From contig DYSK01000110.1 of NCBI GenBank assembly GCA_020718315.1, forward strand, positions 1 through 6,704: a stretch of 6,704 nucleotides of DNA, read 5' to 3'. Position numbers and translations under genes: made by a program. A model generated the notes under the pieces. The model worked only from the letters and a program-made list of their open reading frames with translations, searched no databases and was not told the origin of the DNA. Shown here in pieces: positions 6,211 through 6,704 of the stretch; the first letter of the stretch is position 1; each line of letters begins with the position of its first letter. This stretch comes from Draconibacterium orientale. GTDB taxonomy: Bacteria > Bacteroidota > Bacteroidia > Bacteroidales > UBA12170.

Positions 6211-6704
6211 TTATTCGGTATCGAGTCTTTTTTTAAGCATAAACAAGGCTGCCAGAGCAGCACGACGAATATTTCTTTCGCGGTTTTCGCCAAAATGAAA
6301 TTTCTGAGCATAAACGCCATTTGCGTCGGCTAAGGCAATCCATGTAGTCCCAACGGGTTTTTCTTCCGTTCCGCCATCGGGACCGGCAATGCCGCTCGTG
6401 GCTAGCGCAAAATCGGTTCCGAATTTTTTGCATGCCGCACTGGCCATTTGTTTTACAACACTTTCGCTTACAGCTCCTTCTCTTTGAATTGTTTCGGGCG
6501 AAATGCCCAAAATAGTTTCTTTTATTTCATTGGAATAAACAATGGCCGATCCTTTATAATAAGCCGAACTTCCGGCTATGCTTGTGATCAAATGAGCAAT
6601 ATATCCGCCTGTACAACTTTCGGCAGTCGAAATGCTTTTGTTTTTTTCTTTCAGGCTTTTTCCAACCGCTTCTTCCAACAAAATGTCTTCATAAGCAAAT
6701 ATAT
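6211..6704 (-). CDS. cinA: CinA, C-terminal nicotinamide-nucleotide amidase domain (5' end outside the window)
   Basis: The CinA_C / PncC domain deamidates nicotinamide mononucleotide to nicotinate mononucleotide in the pyridine nucleotide cycle. Full-length CinA also has an N-terminal MoaB-like domain. Counting from the in-frame TTG at 6681, motifs are TAESCTGG (19-26), YSNEIK (49-54), GAVSE (69-73) and TSGIAGPDGGTEEKPVGT (95-112). All match the PncC domain closely. The frame stays open to the window edge (residues IFAYEDI precede the TTG), and no ATG or promoter is seen. This is therefore most likely the last part of a full-length cinA of about 400 residues cut by the window, not a stand-alone pncC starting at the TTG. 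It ends with TAA at 6213-6211. It is first of the five minus-strand genes, but the -7 box after it suggests the next gene is separately transcribed. Confidence 0.92.
   Translation of the reverse strand, partial: IFAYEDILLEEAVGKSLKEKNKSISTAESCTGGYIAHLITSIAGSSAYYKGSAIVYSNEIKETILGISPETIQREGAVSESVVKQMASAACKKFGTDFALATSGIAGPDGGTEEKPVGTTWIALADANGVYAQKFHFGENRERNIRRAALAALFMLKKRLDTE

Noticed and set aside
5943..6320. Minus-strand reading frame of 125 codons spanning the cinA/M64 junction
   Set aside because: It overlaps two well-supported genes on the same strand in another frame, has low-complexity basic and serine-rich content, and has no family resemblance. It is a frame shadow.
6211..6681. Stand-alone pncC starting at the TTG at 6681
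   Set aside because: The frame continues without a stop to the window edge and the preceding residues read as the natural linker into a full-length CinA. There is no ATG or promoter at the TTG.

Overview
The window looks like chromosomal DNA from a member of the Bacteroidota, probably an anaerobic or fermentative one. Three things point there: three copies of the phylum's -7 promoter box (TAnnTTTG) placed just ahead of genes, A-rich rather than strong Shine-Dalgarno leaders, and the gene content (phosphate butyryltransferase plus butyrate kinase, and a secreted M64 metallopeptidase). No marker in the window fixes the genus.

Layout. Positions 1-925 hold one very AT-rich plus-strand gene of unknown function, apparently transcribed from a promoter so close to its ATG that the mRNA would be leaderless. 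Positions 926-1298 are non-coding: a more GC-rich, foldable block (926-1060), an AT-rich stretch, and then two 14-bp near-identical direct repeats (1227-1263) that resemble one end of an IS21-type insertion sequence. From 1299 to the right edge, five genes all lie on the minus strand. In transcription order they are cinA (C-terminal part only, cut by the window edge), a signal-peptide-bearing M64 peptidase, ptb, buk and rlmD. The unknown gene and rlmD are convergent.

How the genes work together. ptb and buk, 21 bp apart, form the acyl-CoA to acyl-phosphate to carboxylate plus ATP module. They share a good promoter just upstream of ptb that also shows the true ptb start to be the ATG at 4797, not the TTG at 4824. 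rlmD (23S rRNA uracil-C5 methyltransferase) follows buk after 67 bp with no visible promoter or terminator, so it may be the last gene of that transcript. The M64 peptidase has its own -7 box in the gap after cinA. The minus-strand genes look like ordinary core genome.

The left 1.26 kb is best read as accessory DNA: different base composition, an orphan gene, and a possible mobile-element end at the boundary. No complete undescribed multi-gene system is visible. The best candidate for something new is the orphan protein at 14-925, and its left-hand context is outside the window.
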